Positions 53,225-62,142 of a stretch of 64,000 nucleotides of DNA are shown here, in pieces. The stretch lies in contig NZ_QUAJ01000002.1 of assembly GCF_003391055.1 (NCBI RefSeq), positions 62,001-126,000 of the forward strand, written 5' to 3'. The translations under genes were made by a program, and so were the position numbers. The first letter of the stretch is position 1, and the number at the start of each line of letters is the position of its first letter. This DNA is from Psychrilyobacter piezotolerans (GTDB lineage Bacteria; Fusobacteriota; Fusobacteriia; Fusobacteriales; Fusobacteriaceae). The notes beneath the pieces were generated by a model, which saw only the letters and a list, made by a program, of their open reading frames with translations, made no database searches and had not been told where the DNA came from.

Positions 53225-55387
53225 TTATAGTCCTTTCTTAGTTAACGCTACCCTATTCCTATTATGGTCTATACTGTCTACCTTTACCTTGATTATCTCT
53301 CCAACTGCCAGAACACTTGTCATATCTGCTACCCTTTTATCAAATTTGGATATATGCAGGAGTGCATCATTTTTTAACCCGATATCGATAAAGGCTCCAA
53401 AGTTAACTACATTTCTTACAGTTCCTTCCAGTTCCATCCCCTCTTTTAGATCGGATATTTTCAATACATCTGATTTTAGAAGTGGTTTCGGTATATCATC
53501 TCTAGGGTCTCTTCTATCCCTTATCAATGCTTCATAGATATCTTTAGCAGTTTCTTTCCCTACCTCTTCCTTTATTATAAATTCTTCTAAATCCATACTC
53601 TTTAAGTTAGACCTCACGCCTTCTAAATCTTCCTTATACTGAGCTAAACTAGTATCATTATTTTTCAACATCTTTTCGGCTATTTTATAAGACTCTGGAT
53701 GGATGATAGTATTATCCAGGGGATTTTTACTTTCAGGTACGATCAAGAAGCCAGCCATCTGTTCATAGGCTTTTGCTCCTAATCCCTTAACCTTTAATAA
53801 CTCTTTTCTGCTAGTGAACTTTCCATTCACCTTTCTATATTCCTCTATATTTTTCGCTACATTTTTCTTTACACCGGATATATAAGCCAGCAATGCCCAA
53901 GATGCTGTATTTACATTTATTCCAACTGAGTTTACTACTCCCTCTATGACATCTCCCAAAGAACCTTCTAATTTCTTCTGGTTTACATCATGCTGATACA
54001 TCCCTACACCAATAGATTTTGGATCTATCTTCACTAATTCTGCCAGGGGATCCTGGATTCTTCTGGCTATGGATATAGCTCCCCTCACCGTTACATCAAA
54101 ATCAGGAAATTCCTCTGCTGCAATTTTTGATGCAGAATATACCGAAGCTCCTGCTTCATTTACAATAAGATATTTCACATCTTCTTTGACCTCTTTTAAT
54201 AGTTCAGCTACAAAGGCTTCTGTTTCCCGGGATGCCGTCCCGTTACCGATAGCTATGATATCTATCTTATATTTTTGTATATATCCCAATATTTTCTTCT
54301 TGGCTTCCTCTAATTTCCCTGGATTATGCATCCCCTTTACCAGGTATAATACGTCATCCATCTGGTAAAATCCATCTGAATTTATTACAACAGTTTTACA
54401 CCCTGTTCTATAGGCCGGATCCAGACCTAAGATGTTTTTCTCATGTAAAGGTGGTTGTAACAGGAGGTTTTTAAGATTTTCTTTGAATATCTTAATAGCA
54501 TCCAATTCACCTTTTTCAGTCATAATGTTTCTGACTTCTCTTTCTACAGATGGCAAAATAAGCCTGCTTAAGGCATCTTTTACTACGTCTAAATAAAATT
54601 CTTTCAGATCTCTATTTATGAATTCACTCAATAGATGAAATTCCACCATCTCTCTGGTTTTATCATTTAATTTTATGGATACTGAGATGATCTTTTCTTT
54701 CTCTCCACGGTTTACTGCTAATATTCTATGAGACGGCATTCTAGATACATTTTCTACATGTTCATAGTAGTCTTCATATGTTTTTTTCTCATCCAATTCC
54801 TTATTTTTTTTGATTAAAGTTGTATTAACTTCACCAAATTTTAACATTCTTTCCCTTATATTTTCCCTGTATTTAGCTTTTTCACTTATATTTTGAGCCA
54901 AAATCAATTTAGCTCCTTCTATAGCATCCTTAATCTCTAATACATTTTCATTGATATATTTTTTTGCTTCTTCCTCTATATCCCTTAATTTAATTCCTAG
55001 TTTCCTTGTATACAGGGCTAAGGGCTCTAAACCATTTTCTATAGCTATATCAGCCTTTGTCTTCTTTTTCTTTTTATATGGCAGATATAGATCTTCCACT
55101 TTTTGCAGTTTTTTAGCTCCTAAAATAGCTGTTTTTAATTTTTCTGTCAATTTCCCCTGTTCACTTATTAACTTTATAACCTCATCTTTTCTCTTCTCCA
55201 GGTTTCTCATATAAGTAGTTTTTTCTAAGATCTCTCTTATAACTACTTCATCTAAGTTTTCCGTAACTTCCTTTCTATACCTTGAAATAAAAGGAACAGT
55301 AGCTCCCTCATCCAATAATCCAATGGTATTTTCTACCTGTTCTACTTTGATTTTCAGCTCTTCAGCTACTATTTGGTTAATATTCAA
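53225..55387 (-). CDS. tex: RNA-binding transcriptional accessory protein Tex
   Basis: A 720-aa protein with the Tex order: N-terminal helical domain, central YqgF-like RNase H fold (LGLDPAYRTGCKTVVI), helix-hairpin-helix motifs (ELLKVKGLGAKAYEQMAGFL) and a C-terminal S1 RNA-binding domain (GTVRNVVNFGAFIDIGLKNDALLH). Tex binds RNA and polymerase and affects transcription and stress tolerance. Its stop is 1 nt from the start of the sensor-kinase gene, so they share a transcript. Confidence 0.96.
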   Translation of the reverse strand: MNINQIVAEELKIKVEQVENTIGLLDEGATVPFISRYRKEVTENLDEVVIREILEKTTYMRNLEKRKDEVIKLISEQGKLTEKLKTAILGAKKLQKVEDLYLPYKKKKKTKADIAIENGLEPLALYTRKLGIKLRDIEEEAKKYINENVLEIKDAIEGAKLILAQNISEKAKYRENIRERMLKFGEVNTTLIKKNKELDEKKTYEDYYEHVENVSRMPSHRILAVNRGEKEKIISVSIKLNDKTREMVEFHLLSEFINRDLKEFYLDVVKDALSRLILPSVEREVRNIMTEKGELDAIKIFKENLKNLLLQPPLHEKNILGLDPAYRTGCKTVVINSDGFYQMDDVLYLVKGMHNPGKLEEAKKKILGYIQKYKIDIIAIGNGTASRETEAFVAELLKEVKEDVKYLIVNEAGASVYSASKIAAEEFPDFDVTVRGAISIARRIQDPLAELVKIDPKSIGVGMYQHDVNQKKLEGSLGDVIEGVVNSVGINVNTASWALLAYISGVKKNVAKNIEEYRKVNGKFTSRKELLKVKGLGAKAYEQMAGFLIVPESKNPLDNTIIHPESYKIAEKMLKNNDTSLAQYKEDLEGVRSNLKSMDLEEFIIKEEVGKETAKDIYEALIRDRRDPRDDIPKPLLKSDVLKISDLKEGMELEGTVRNVVNFGAFIDIGLKNDALLHISKFDKRVADMTSVLAVGEIIKVKVDSIDHNRNRVALTKKGL

Positions 55388-55451
55388 TTATTCTCCACCT
55401 ACCTTCGTATTTTTACTCATAATTATACCATATCAAACACTTTTTTTAAAA

Positions 55452-55485
55452 TAAAAAGAGAGTATAGGAGGGATTCCCCCTCTCT
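55452..55485 (-). terminator. Probable terminator of galU
   Basis: On the minus strand AGAGAG-GGGG and CCCT...CTCTCT form an imperfect hairpin (55458-55485), followed by TTTTTATTTT. It lies between galU and tex. Confidence 0.55.
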
Positions 55486-55501
55486 ACACCCCTTGTTTTT
55501 A

Positions 55502-56377
55502 TTATAACTTTATCGTTTTTAAATATTCTTTCAGCCCATCTTTAGTCTCTTCGTTACGCAGACCAAACTCTATATTAGCCTTAAGTAAACCTAATTTACT
55601 TCCGATATCATATCTTTTACCCTTAAATCTATACGCTCCTATATTTTTTCCATCCTTTATCATAGCCAGGATCGAATCTGTAAGCTGTATCTCACCACCT
55701 ACACCTGCACCCTGCTTCTCCAAGTGCTTAAATATGTCACTGGTCAGCAGATATCTGCCTAAACAAGCCATCTTAGAAGGGGCATCCTCTAAGTTTGGTT
55801 TTTCTATAAAATCCTCCATGAGGACAGTATCTTCATCTAGATTTTTAATAGGTTTCACAATACCATATTTAGATACATCTTCATCTGCTACCTCTTGAAC
55901 CCCTATGACACTATTACCGTATTGTTCATAGTTTTCAATCAGCTGTTTAGTTACCGGTTTCTCTTCATTATACATGATATCATCACCTAGAGCGATAACA
56001 AATGGTTCATCTCCTATAAATGGTTTAGCTTTCAAGATTGCATGGCCTAACCCCAGAGGTTTATTTTGCCTTACATAGAATATATTAGCCATATCAGATA
56101 TATACTTTATCTTATCTAGCAGTTCTAATTTCCCTTTTTCCTCTAGAGTTTTTTCTACCTCATATGAATAATCAAAATGATCCTCTATGGAATTTTTATT
56201 TCTTCCTGTTACTATTACAATATCTGTTATTCCAGATTCTACCAATTCTTCCACTATATACTGTAACGATGGTCTGTCTACGATTGTGAGCATCTCTTTA
56301 GGCTGGGCTTTTGTTGCAGGCAGTACTCTGGTTCCTAATCCTGCTGCCGGTATAACTGCTTTTGTAATTTTTTTCAT
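55502..56377 (-). CDS. galU: UTP-glucose-1-phosphate uridylyltransferase
   Basis: Makes UDP-glucose for envelope polysaccharides and galactose metabolism. The N-terminal signature KAVIPAAGLGTRVLPATKA is exact, QPKEML follows, then the substrate sites GLGHAILKA and ALGDDIMY and EDFIEKP. The length of about 291 aa is normal. The ATG at 56377 has AGGGG 7 nt upstream; a GTG 6 nt earlier is less well placed. It uses glucose 1-phosphate, the product of the phosphorylase encoded at 29642. Confidence 0.96.
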   Translation of the reverse strand: MKKITKAVIPAAGLGTRVLPATKAQPKEMLTIVDRPSLQYIVEELVESGITDIVIVTGRNKNSIEDHFDYSYEVEKTLEEKGKLELLDKIKYISDMANIFYVRQNKPLGLGHAILKAKPFIGDEPFVIALGDDIMYNEEKPVTKQLIENYEQYGNSVIGVQEVADEDVSKYGIVKPIKNLDEDTVLMEDFIEKPNLEDAPSKMACLGRYLLTSDIFKHLEKQGAGVGGEIQLTDSILAMIKDGKNIGAYRFKGKRYDIGSKLGLLKANIEFGLRNEETKDGLKEYLKTIKL

Positions 56378-56383
56378 ATTCAC

Positions 56384-56731
56384 ACCCCTACAATTTTATA
56401 TTTCAAAAACCTCTATAAAATTTTGATACAGATTACATAAATCTAAAAGCCTTGACGCAGACTAAAATCTGATTTTTTGAACCTTTTTTTCTCACGACTT
56501 ATCACTAATTCAAAAGATTCGATTTTTCTTTAATACAGAGATACACAGATTTTTTTCTCTGTGTGACTTTCTTTTACCTCAGTGTATCTCCGTGACCAAT
56601 GTTTTTTATGAAATCCATAGAACACAAATTAATTTAATCAAAATTCTATATCTTTTATTTTTTATCTGTGTATACTCTCGCATCCACGCTCTATTTTTTC
56701 GTGTCATTCGTAACTAAGTTATTAGTTAAAA
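56384..56731. repeat. Dispersed GTG-word intergenic repeat, copy C
   Basis: Non-coding, about 350 bp between metG and galU. It contains CTCAGTG-TAT-CTCCGTG (56579-56595), ACAGAG-ATAC-ACAGAT (56535-56550), TCTCTGTGTGAC (56557-56568) and TTTCGTG-TC-ATTCGTA near 56698. The word style matches copies A (11.4 kb) and B (28.7 kb). No terminator or gene is evident. Confidence 0.6.
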
Positions 56732-58645
56732 CTATTTTATCTTACTGGCTACTTTTACAGCATCATCTATAAAGATTAATTTGGTTCTCTTTTTTTCCAC
56801 TGTAGTCAGTAACATCCCTTGTGATATTTCACCCTGTAATTCTACTGAATTTAAATTTAACACCGCCATAACTTTCTTCCCTACTAACTCTTCTGGTTTT
56901 TTATAAGTTTTAGCTATTCCGGATACTATTTGTCTGATCCCAGATCCTGTCTCTACTTTAAATTTAATCAATCTTTTAGAACCTTCTACTAACTCTGCTT
57001 CCAATATCTCTACTACAGCCATTTCTACCTTCTCGAAATCCGTAATATCAATAGGGTTTTCAATAACTAAGTTCTCGTCTATTTCCACTTTTACTTCCTC
57101 TACAGGTTTTTCCAATCTTGGGAAGATAGGAGTAGCTTCTCCTAATTTATGCCCATTTTTTAATATATCCCATGCTTTTATATCTTCTATCTTAGCTGAT
57201 TTTATATCTCCATGGATTCCCAATTGTTCCCACATCTTGGAAGCTGATTCTGGAATATACGGATATACCAATACTGCTATTTTATTCAGTGCTTCCACTA
57301 AATTTTTGAGTACCACTGCTAATCTAGGTTTCCCTTCATCGGTTTTAGCCAAAGCCCAAGGCATAGTTTCATCGATATATTTATTCATTCTTGATACAAA
57401 TTTAAAAATAGCTTCCAAGGCCTTAGAAAATTCCACATTACTCATGTATTTATCTACCTCTACCAGTGTTTCTTCCCATAATTCTTTAATTTCATCATCA
57501 TAGACTTCACGGCCTTCTCCGGCTTCAATTACTGAACCAAAGTATTTACTATACATCCCTAAAGTTCTATTTAATAGGTTCCCTAAATCATTGGATAGAT
57601 TAGCATTTACCCTGTTTATCATAGCTGTAGTATTATAATCTCCGTCACTTCCAAAATGAACTTCACTAAGTAAGAAATATCTAAATGCATCCACACCATA
57701 TTTTTCTATTTCTGCTATGGGATCCACTACATTTCCCTTAGATTTTGACATCTTTTCTCCTGCTACAGTCCACCATCCGTGAGCCACTATCTTCTCCGGC
57801 AATTTTTCCCCGGCAGCAAGCAGCATACAAGGCCAGATTATAGCATGGAATCTTAATATATCCTTTCCTAAAAGGTGTACAATTTCTCCGTCTTTCCAGA
57901 ATTTAGAGAACATCTCTTCATTATTTTCATATCCTACAGCAGTCAGGTAGTTTGTCAGTGCATCAAACCATACATAGGTAATATGATCTTCATCTATCTT
58001 TAACGGGATTCCCCAGTCGAAAGTATTTCTTGAGATAGACAGATCCATCAATCCCTGCTTTATAAAAGATATAACTTCATTTCTTCTGCTCTTAGGCAGG
58101 ATAAATTCAGGATTTTCATCTATATGTTTTAATAACATATCCTGGTATTTACTCATTTTAAAGAAGTACGACTCCTCTTTTACTACTCCTAGTTCTTTAC
58201 CACAATCCGGACATCCGTTTTCTCCTACAATTTGATTTTCAGGAACAAAAGTTTCACATGAAACACAATATTTCCCCTCATAGGATCCCTTGTATATATC
58301 TCCGTTGTCATATACTTTTTGAATGATCTTTTGTACCGCTTTTTTATGTCTGTCCTCAGTTGTTCTGATAAAGTCGTTGTTATCTATATTTAATCTTTCC
58401 CACATCTCTTTAAATCTAACCGACATCTTGTCTGTCCACTCTTGAGGAGTATACCCCATCTCAATAGCTTTTTCCTCTACTTTTTGACCGTGTTCATCTG
58501 AACCAGTCAGAAAAAACACATCATATCCCATTGTTTTTTTATATCTAGCCAATACATCCGCTGCTATAGTTGTATAAGCACTTCCCACATGGGGATCTCC
58601 GTTTACATAATATATAGGTGTTGTCACATAAAAATTCTTACTCAT
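56732..58645 (-). CDS. metG: Methionyl-tRNA synthetase
   Basis: A 637-aa class I synthetase of the long bacterial form. N-terminal YYVNGDPHVGSAYTT holds the HIGH-like site, zinc cysteines lie in CVSCE ... CPDC, KMSKS is in EKMSKSKGN, and a C-terminal ~105-residue tRNA-binding (EMAP/Trbp111) domain has IRQIVSGIAKTY and VMAVLNLNSVELQG. It charges both initiator and elongator tRNA-Met. It starts 21 nt after the acyltransferase gene, so they are probably co-transcribed. Confidence 0.97.
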   Translation of the reverse strand: MSKNFYVTTPIYYVNGDPHVGSAYTTIAADVLARYKKTMGYDVFFLTGSDEHGQKVEEKAIEMGYTPQEWTDKMSVRFKEMWERLNIDNNDFIRTTEDRHKKAVQKIIQKVYDNGDIYKGSYEGKYCVSCETFVPENQIVGENGCPDCGKELGVVKEESYFFKMSKYQDMLLKHIDENPEFILPKSRRNEVISFIKQGLMDLSISRNTFDWGIPLKIDEDHITYVWFDALTNYLTAVGYENNEEMFSKFWKDGEIVHLLGKDILRFHAIIWPCMLLAAGEKLPEKIVAHGWWTVAGEKMSKSKGNVVDPIAEIEKYGVDAFRYFLLSEVHFGSDGDYNTTAMINRVNANLSNDLGNLLNRTLGMYSKYFGSVIEAGEGREVYDDEIKELWEETLVEVDKYMSNVEFSKALEAIFKFVSRMNKYIDETMPWALAKTDEGKPRLAVVLKNLVEALNKIAVLVYPYIPESASKMWEQLGIHGDIKSAKIEDIKAWDILKNGHKLGEATPIFPRLEKPVEEVKVEIDENLVIENPIDITDFEKVEMAVVEILEAELVEGSKRLIKFKVETGSGIRQIVSGIAKTYKKPEELVGKKVMAVLNLNSVELQGEISQGMLLTTVEKKRTKLIFIDDAVKVASKIK

Positions 58646-58666
58646 AATATATCTCCTTTTTAATAT

Positions 58667-59308
58667 TTATATTTTTGTATTCTTTAATTTACTTTCTGCC
58701 TGTCTATCCAATTCCAATAAGATTTTCTCCACTCTTAATGCCGCTGCTTCTAAATCTTCACCTGGCTCTATATTTATAGGATCTCCCAATATGTACACTA
58801 TCTTGGAAAATGGTTTCGGCAGTTCTATCTTATCCCAAGTTTTTTCAAATACCCATTTATTTTTAGATGCAGTACCAATCGGAACTAATTTTTTCCCGGA
58901 TTTTTGAGCTAAAAACAGCATCCCAGGCTTAACCTTATATACCGGTCCCTTTGGCCCGTCTACCGGTGTGCCCACACTGTATCCATCTTTCATTAATTTA
59001 ACCATCTTCAAAAGACCTTTAACTCCATCCCTTCCGCTGGAACCTCTGATCACTTTATATCCAAATTTTTCTAAGGGTATACTAATTAATTCCCCGTCTT
59101 TAGAAGCACTGGCAAGAGCAGCTTTTTTCTTTATCTTATCCATAATCACAGTGACAGAAACTGTTTTATTATGCCAGAAAACATATACTGCATTTTTATT
59201 CATAGCTCCTTCTGCGCTTATCTTTTGGACTTTATATGTCTTAGATAAAATTCTTAAGATATAGTAGATCAGTAATCCAAATATCTTATACTTTTTCTGT
59301 TCTTCCAT
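58667..59308 (-). CDS. Lysophospholipid acyltransferase-family protein (DUF374)
   Basis: About 213 aa. An N-terminal hydrophobic helix (IFGLLIYYILRIL) is followed by the DUF374/LPLAT core: VYVFWHNKTVS (the HX-type acyltransferase His), SASKDGELIS, VIRGSSGRDGVKGL and GTPVDGPKGPVYKVKPG. In Gram-negative bacteria such proteins act on lipid A or Kdo-lipid precursors. The ATG at 59308 is chosen, with GGGGAG 8 nt upstream; longer readings begin in poor contexts. It supports an LPS-bearing outer membrane. Confidence 0.88.
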   Translation of the reverse strand: MEEQKKYKIFGLLIYYILRILSKTYKVQKISAEGAMNKNAVYVFWHNKTVSVTVIMDKIKKKAALASASKDGELISIPLEKFGYKVIRGSSGRDGVKGLLKMVKLMKDGYSVGTPVDGPKGPVYKVKPGMLFLAQKSGKKLVPIGTASKNKWVFEKTWDKIELPKPFSKIVYILGDPINIEPGEDLEAAALRVEKILLELDRQAESKLKNTKI

Positions 59309-59433
59309 CGATTCACTCCCCATTCCCTTACTGGTTATAAAATTTAATAATGCCACTATATTATAGCACAACTTTTTTATATTCCCAGCAAATAATCACA
59401 GTAACTAAAAAAAATCAACATAATATTACACAA

Positions 59434-59457
59434 AAAAAGAGCTCGAAAGCTCTTTTA
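59434..59457 (-). terminator. Terminator after ybaB
   Basis: AAAAGAGCT (59435-59443) and AGCTCTTTT (59448-59456) form a perfect 9-bp stem with loop CGAA; the minus strand continues with seven T. Confidence 0.85.
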
Positions 59458-59477
59458 GATATAATTTAAAATTATCC

Positions 59478-59837
59478 TTAGAATAATCCTGGAATATTCA
59501 TTCCACCAGTTACTGAAGACATCTCTTTTTCTGCTAATTCTTCAGCCTGTCTCATTGCCTCGGCTACTGCTGATACGATAAGATCCTCTAACATCTCTTT
59601 GTCGTTATCTTCTACAGCTTCCTTTAATATTTCATCTGAAATATTAATCGAAAGGATCTCTTTTTGTCCATTGATCTTAACGTTTACTGCTCCTCCACCT
59701 ACTGAAGTTTCTAACTCTTTACCTTTTAATTCCTCTTGAATTTCTAACATTTTTTGTTGCATTACTTGTGCCTGCTTTAAGATATCCCCTTGATTTCCTG
59801 CCGCTTTATTTCCTTTAGATTTAATTTTTCTAACCAA
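59478..59837 (-). CDS. ybaB: YbaB/EbfC nucleoid-associated protein
   Basis: A 119-aa small DNA-binding protein. The YbaB fold is shown by QAQVMQQKMLEIQEELKGKELE, the GGGAVNVKINGQKEILSI strands and the C-terminal helix EAMRQAEELAEKEM with MNIPGLF at the end. It binds DNA as a dimer; its role in nucleoid structure or recombination repair is not settled. The start is a TTG with GGGAGG 8 nt upstream. Its dnaX partner is not adjacent here. A terminator follows. Confidence 0.93.
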   Translation of the reverse strand: MVRKIKSKGNKAAGNQGDILKQAQVMQQKMLEIQEELKGKELETSVGGGAVNVKINGQKEILSINISDEILKEAVEDNDKEMLEDLIVSAVAEAMRQAEELAEKEMSSVTGGMNIPGLF

Positions 59838-59935
59838 TTGTTGTTCCTCCCTTTATTCATTCTCTTTATTTTAAATGCATTTCTTGCTTCTTATGACAAT
59901 ATTGCACCCTTCATAAGGGCTTCTTACTCCTTAAA

Positions 59936-59966
59936 AGTATAGCATATCCACCTGGGATGGTGTCAA
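59936..59966 (-). promoter_or_regulatory. Candidate promoter of ybaB
   Basis: On the minus strand TTGACA (59961-59966) and TATACT (59936-59941) with an extended TGC. The spacer is 19 bp, longer than ideal. A small GCCCTT/AAGGGT hairpin lies in the leader. Confidence 0.45.
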
Positions 59967-59970
59967 TAAT

Positions 59971-61680
59971 TTAATTAAATTCGTAGGGCATAAATAAAAG
60001 TGGTGTCTTTATCCTAAATCGTGCAGCTTCTATCATAGGTGTCCTCACAAAACTTCTCACCTTACTATATATATCCCTGTATCCCAGTACAGTTTCATAC
60101 ATCCCTTTTTTCTCCATTATCTCAACAACTTGATAATCTTTTAATTTTAAATCTCTTCCCAAAGTTTTTATAGTTGTTTCAAGTCCGCCAATTTCATCTA
60201 CCAATCCATTCTCTACCCCCTCTTCTCCCAGCCAAATTCTGCCACCTGCAACGCTCTCCAGCTTATCCAAGGGAATATTTCTTCCCAGGCTTACCCTATT
60301 TTTGAATTCATCATACACTCCCAGACTGGATCTTCTTATCTTTTCAATTTCTCCCGGAGTCATCTCTGCAGTCAATGAATTCATCCCAGAATACCTACCT
60401 TTTTCTACCCTTTCTACATTAATCATTGATTTTTTCACCAACCCGCTTATCTCAGGAATTATAGACACCACTCCTATGGAACCTGTTATGGTTGATTTTG
60501 TAGCAAAGATTTTTTTTGCTCCTGCAGATATATAGTAGCCTCCCGATGCCGCAACTCCTCCCATGGACACATAGACCGGTTTACTCAATTTAGATATCTC
60601 GTGATGTATTATTTCAGATGCAAGTGCTGAACCACCTGGAGAGTTTACCCTCAAGACGATTCCCTTGACATCTTTATCTTCCTCTGCTTTTTTCAACTCA
60701 CTTTTCATATTTTCCACATTTATGCTGTTTTCACTTCCACGAGGCCCTTTATATACTATATCCCCGGAAGCATATATTAAAGCAAGTTTTTCTTTTTTTT
60801 CTATCCTTTTAATGGTAGTCAGATAATCTTCCAAGGATATTTTATTTCCCACTTCATATTTTTCATCAAATTCACTCTGGTAGCTGAGTCCATCTATAAG
60901 GCCTATTTTTTTCCCGTATATTGGATTTGTCATGACTAATTCTCCACCTAATATAGCCTTATTCATTGTAAGTTTTTCTATATCTCTCCTTTTTGAAATC
61001 TCCTCTATCCTATCATTGTACACTCTGTCATATACCCTTTTGACATCTTTTTCAAACTCTTTTGACATCTTCCCCTTTGAATACTGCTCCCCGTAAGCCT
61101 TATATTCCCCTATGTGAATCACATTGAATTTTATACCTACATAGTCAGCTAAGTTTTTAAAATAGTTGAATTCCCTGTAATACCCGCTTAGATCTATCAT
61201 AGCCGATTGTATGGGCGGCATCACTATCTTTGTAGCATATATTCCCAGCCTGTAGTTTTGATTATCTATATTTCTAGTGAAAGCATATACTTTTTTCCCA
61301 CTTTTTTTAAATTCATCCAGTGCTTCCCCAACTTCCTCAATATGGTTGACCGAAATATCTACATGGTCAATATCCATATAAATCCCTTCTATATTGGGCT
61401 CCTTGGAGGCCTGTTTTATCCCCTCTAATACCTGGTATAATTTTATAGCTTTTTCTAACTCAAAGAACCCTCCTTCATCTTTTTCACTTATTCCCTTAGA
61501 AAAATCAAGTTCTAAATATGTATTTTTTTCAATTACAATTTCTTTTTTATATTCAGTTAAAGTCGCAGTTATTACTCCTGCTATAATAATTAAAAATATC
61601 ATCACCACTAAGGTTGCCTGTAACACTTGTTTAGAAAAAAACAAAATAATTTTCCCTATATATTTTAAGATCATTTTCAT
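59971..61680 (-). CDS. sppA: Signal peptide peptidase SppA, 67-kDa type
   Basis: About 569 aa, long tandem-domain form. One N-terminal membrane helix (about 10-42) is followed by a first protease-like domain carrying the likely catalytic Lys region (YKAYGEQYSKGKMSKEF), and a second with the nucleophile Ser in GGVAASGGYYISAG, preceded by LRVNSPGGSALAS. It degrades leftover signal peptides in the membrane. The ATG at 61680 has GGGG 6 nt upstream; the ATGs at 61695 and 61692 would include that site in the gene. Confidence 0.93.
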   Translation of the reverse strand: MKMILKYIGKIILFFSKQVLQATLVVMIFLIIIAGVITATLTEYKKEIVIEKNTYLELDFSKGISEKDEGGFFELEKAIKLYQVLEGIKQASKEPNIEGIYMDIDHVDISVNHIEEVGEALDEFKKSGKKVYAFTRNIDNQNYRLGIYATKIVMPPIQSAMIDLSGYYREFNYFKNLADYVGIKFNVIHIGEYKAYGEQYSKGKMSKEFEKDVKRVYDRVYNDRIEEISKRRDIEKLTMNKAILGGELVMTNPIYGKKIGLIDGLSYQSEFDEKYEVGNKISLEDYLTTIKRIEKKEKLALIYASGDIVYKGPRGSENSINVENMKSELKKAEEDKDVKGIVLRVNSPGGSALASEIIHHEISKLSKPVYVSMGGVAASGGYYISAGAKKIFATKSTITGSIGVVSIIPEISGLVKKSMINVERVEKGRYSGMNSLTAEMTPGEIEKIRRSSLGVYDEFKNRVSLGRNIPLDKLESVAGGRIWLGEEGVENGLVDEIGGLETTIKTLGRDLKLKDYQVVEIMEKKGMYETVLGYRDIYSKVRSFVRTPMIEAARFRIKTPLLFMPYEFN

Positions 61681-61789
61681 TTTACACCCCATCATTATAT
61701 TTATTATTTCACTTATTTTAGTTTATCATAAAAAAACACCTTAAGTATATTTATTTCATTTTAAACCTAATTCCTTCTTTTATAGATAA

Positions 61790-61818
61790 ATTATAGATCA
61801 AACTTATAATTTTAGCAA
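61790..61818 (-). promoter_or_regulatory. Sigma70-type promoter of sppA
   Basis: On the minus strand TTGCTA (61813-61818), a 17-bp spacer and TATAAT (61790-61795). The remaining gap to abgT (61.82-62.05 kb) is AT-rich with nothing else recognised. Confidence 0.7.
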
Positions 61819-62056
61819 TAAAGTCTATTTTTTTCTAAGATTTTAACCTTCTATTTTCGCTTATTTTTTTTATTCAAATCAAAGTTTTTTTGATTTCATT
61901 TAATTTCAAACTTTACCTTAGAAACATTTTAGTTATTGAAAATACTCGTAAAAAATAAACACCGCTCTTTATAGTACTATTTTTCAGAACAAAAATCTTT
62001 TTTTTTATTTTGTGTTCTTTTATTGATAGTATCATCCTATTTCCAAAATGAAGTAG

Positions 62057-62085
62057 TTGACATTCTCTTTTATCTAAGTTATACT
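62057..62085 (+). promoter_or_regulatory. Sigma70-type promoter of abgT
   Basis: TTGACA (62057-62062), a 17-bp spacer and TATACT (62080-62085). The leader to the ATG at 62143 is about 50 nt. Confidence 0.8.
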
Positions 62086-62142
62086 CCTAATACAATTCTA
62101 ATGAAAAACTAGAATTATTAATTGAAAATTCAAGGAGGAGTT

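Noticed and set aside
46500-58680. T-box leaders for ileS, glyQS or metG.
   Set aside because: Upstream gaps are absent or under 80 nt and lack the T-box core; the genes lie inside operons.
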